DNA from: Moraxella lacunata
Lineage (GTDB): Bacteria; Pseudomonadota; Gammaproteobacteria; Pseudomonadales; Moraxellaceae
Reading direction: 5' to 3'
Assembly: GCF_002027545.1 (NCBI RefSeq)
Contig: NZ_MXAN01000028.1
Coordinates: 1 to 5,564 of the forward strand
DNA: 5,564 nucleotides
Within the stretch, counting starts at the first letter, position 1; the number at the start of each line of letters is the position of its first letter. The translations under genes and the position numbers were made by a program. A model generated the notes under the pieces. The model ran no database searches and was not told the DNA's origin. It saw nothing but the letters and a program-made list of their open reading frames with translations. Shown here one piece after another: positions 5,318 through 5,564 of this stretch.

Positions 5318-5564
5318 TTAACAACAACGTAGATGATAATCTGCCTGCCACACACTGTCATTTTTGACAATGGCGTTAATGACGGTTAGAAGTTTACGCA
5401 TACAAGCGTTGATGGCAACTTTAAATGGTTTGCCTTTGTTTATCAAACGCTCATAAAACTGTTTAAATTTAGGTTCATGTTGTCTTGCCACATTGGTGGC
5501 ATTGTACAAGACATTACGAACCGATTGCCTACCCCCTGTACAGTGGCTTTTCCACTTCATGGTG
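5318..5564 (-). CDS. IS110-family transposase, C-terminal part (runs off the window)
   Basis: IS110-family transposases are DEDD/serine recombinases that move circular intermediates, guided by a bridge RNA from a non-coding end of the element. About 81 residues are visible. They show the typical C-terminal helical region (Pfam Transposase_20): MKWKSHCTGGRQSVRNVLYN, then KFKQFYERL, GKPFKVAINACMRKLLTVIN and VKNDSVWQ. The frame stays open to the window edge. The ATG at 5558-5560 is internal, since the family is usually 320-400 aa, so most of the gene, including the DEDD domain and probably the catalytic serine, lies beyond. The stop is TAA at 5318-5320. Whether the full gene is intact is unknown. 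No hairpin terminator is visible within 60 bp after it. In IS1111-group members this downstream flank holds the bridge RNA; in classic IS110 members it is upstream of the gene. Confidence 0.88.
   Translation of the reverse strand, partial: TMKWKSHCTGGRQSVRNVLYNATNVARQHEPKFKQFYERLINKGKPFKVAINACMRKLLTVINAIVKNDSVWQADYHLRCC

Overview
The window looks like chromosomal DNA from a Moraxella-like member of the Moraxellaceae (Gammaproteobacteria). This rests on AT-rich intergenic DNA with near-consensus sigma-70 promoters, an E. coli-like RelBE pair, an IspB-type polyprenyl synthase and a class I DAHP synthase. The genus is inferred from overall character, not from a database match.

Layout. (1) 59-928, minus: a ten-helix EamA/DMT-type permease, transcribed from a consensus promoter (961-988). 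(2) 1108-1704, plus: a META/HslJ-like lipoprotein gene that starts normally but is cut by one in-frame TGA (1342-1344), so it reads as a pseudogene. A shared hairpin (1703-1733) separates it from the next gene, which converges on it. (3) 1742-2737, minus: ispB, the long-chain polyprenyl diphosphate synthase that makes the quinone side chain, with its own promoter. (4) 2799-3523, minus: a relBE toxin-antitoxin locus. The antitoxin relB is intact. relE is broken twice, by a one-base frameshift and by an insert of about 148 bp made of REP-like hairpins and the end of a dispersed repeat. (5) 3730-4809, plus: a DAHP synthase, first enzyme of the shikimate pathway, with a clear promoter and terminator. 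(6) 4810-5317: a gene-free stretch holding an 89-bp compound palindrome, a GTAG-headed REP-like hairpin, a 4-unit octamer tandem repeat and a second copy of the repeat found in relE. (7) 5318-5564, minus: the 3' end of an IS110-family transposase running off the window.

The housekeeping genes (ispB, DAHP synthase, permease) are unlinked single units. They share chorismate-to-quinone chemistry only loosely: the DAHP synthase feeds chorismate, the source of the quinone ring, and IspB makes the tail. The unusual content is decay and repeats: two broken genes, three REP-like hairpins with the same 4+8+3+8 architecture, and a 31-nt repeat that ends exactly where the relE reading frame resumes and recurs just past the IS110 transposase. 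I see no convincing new multi-gene system. The best lead is the possible link between the IS110-family element, the REP-like hairpins and the relE disruption.
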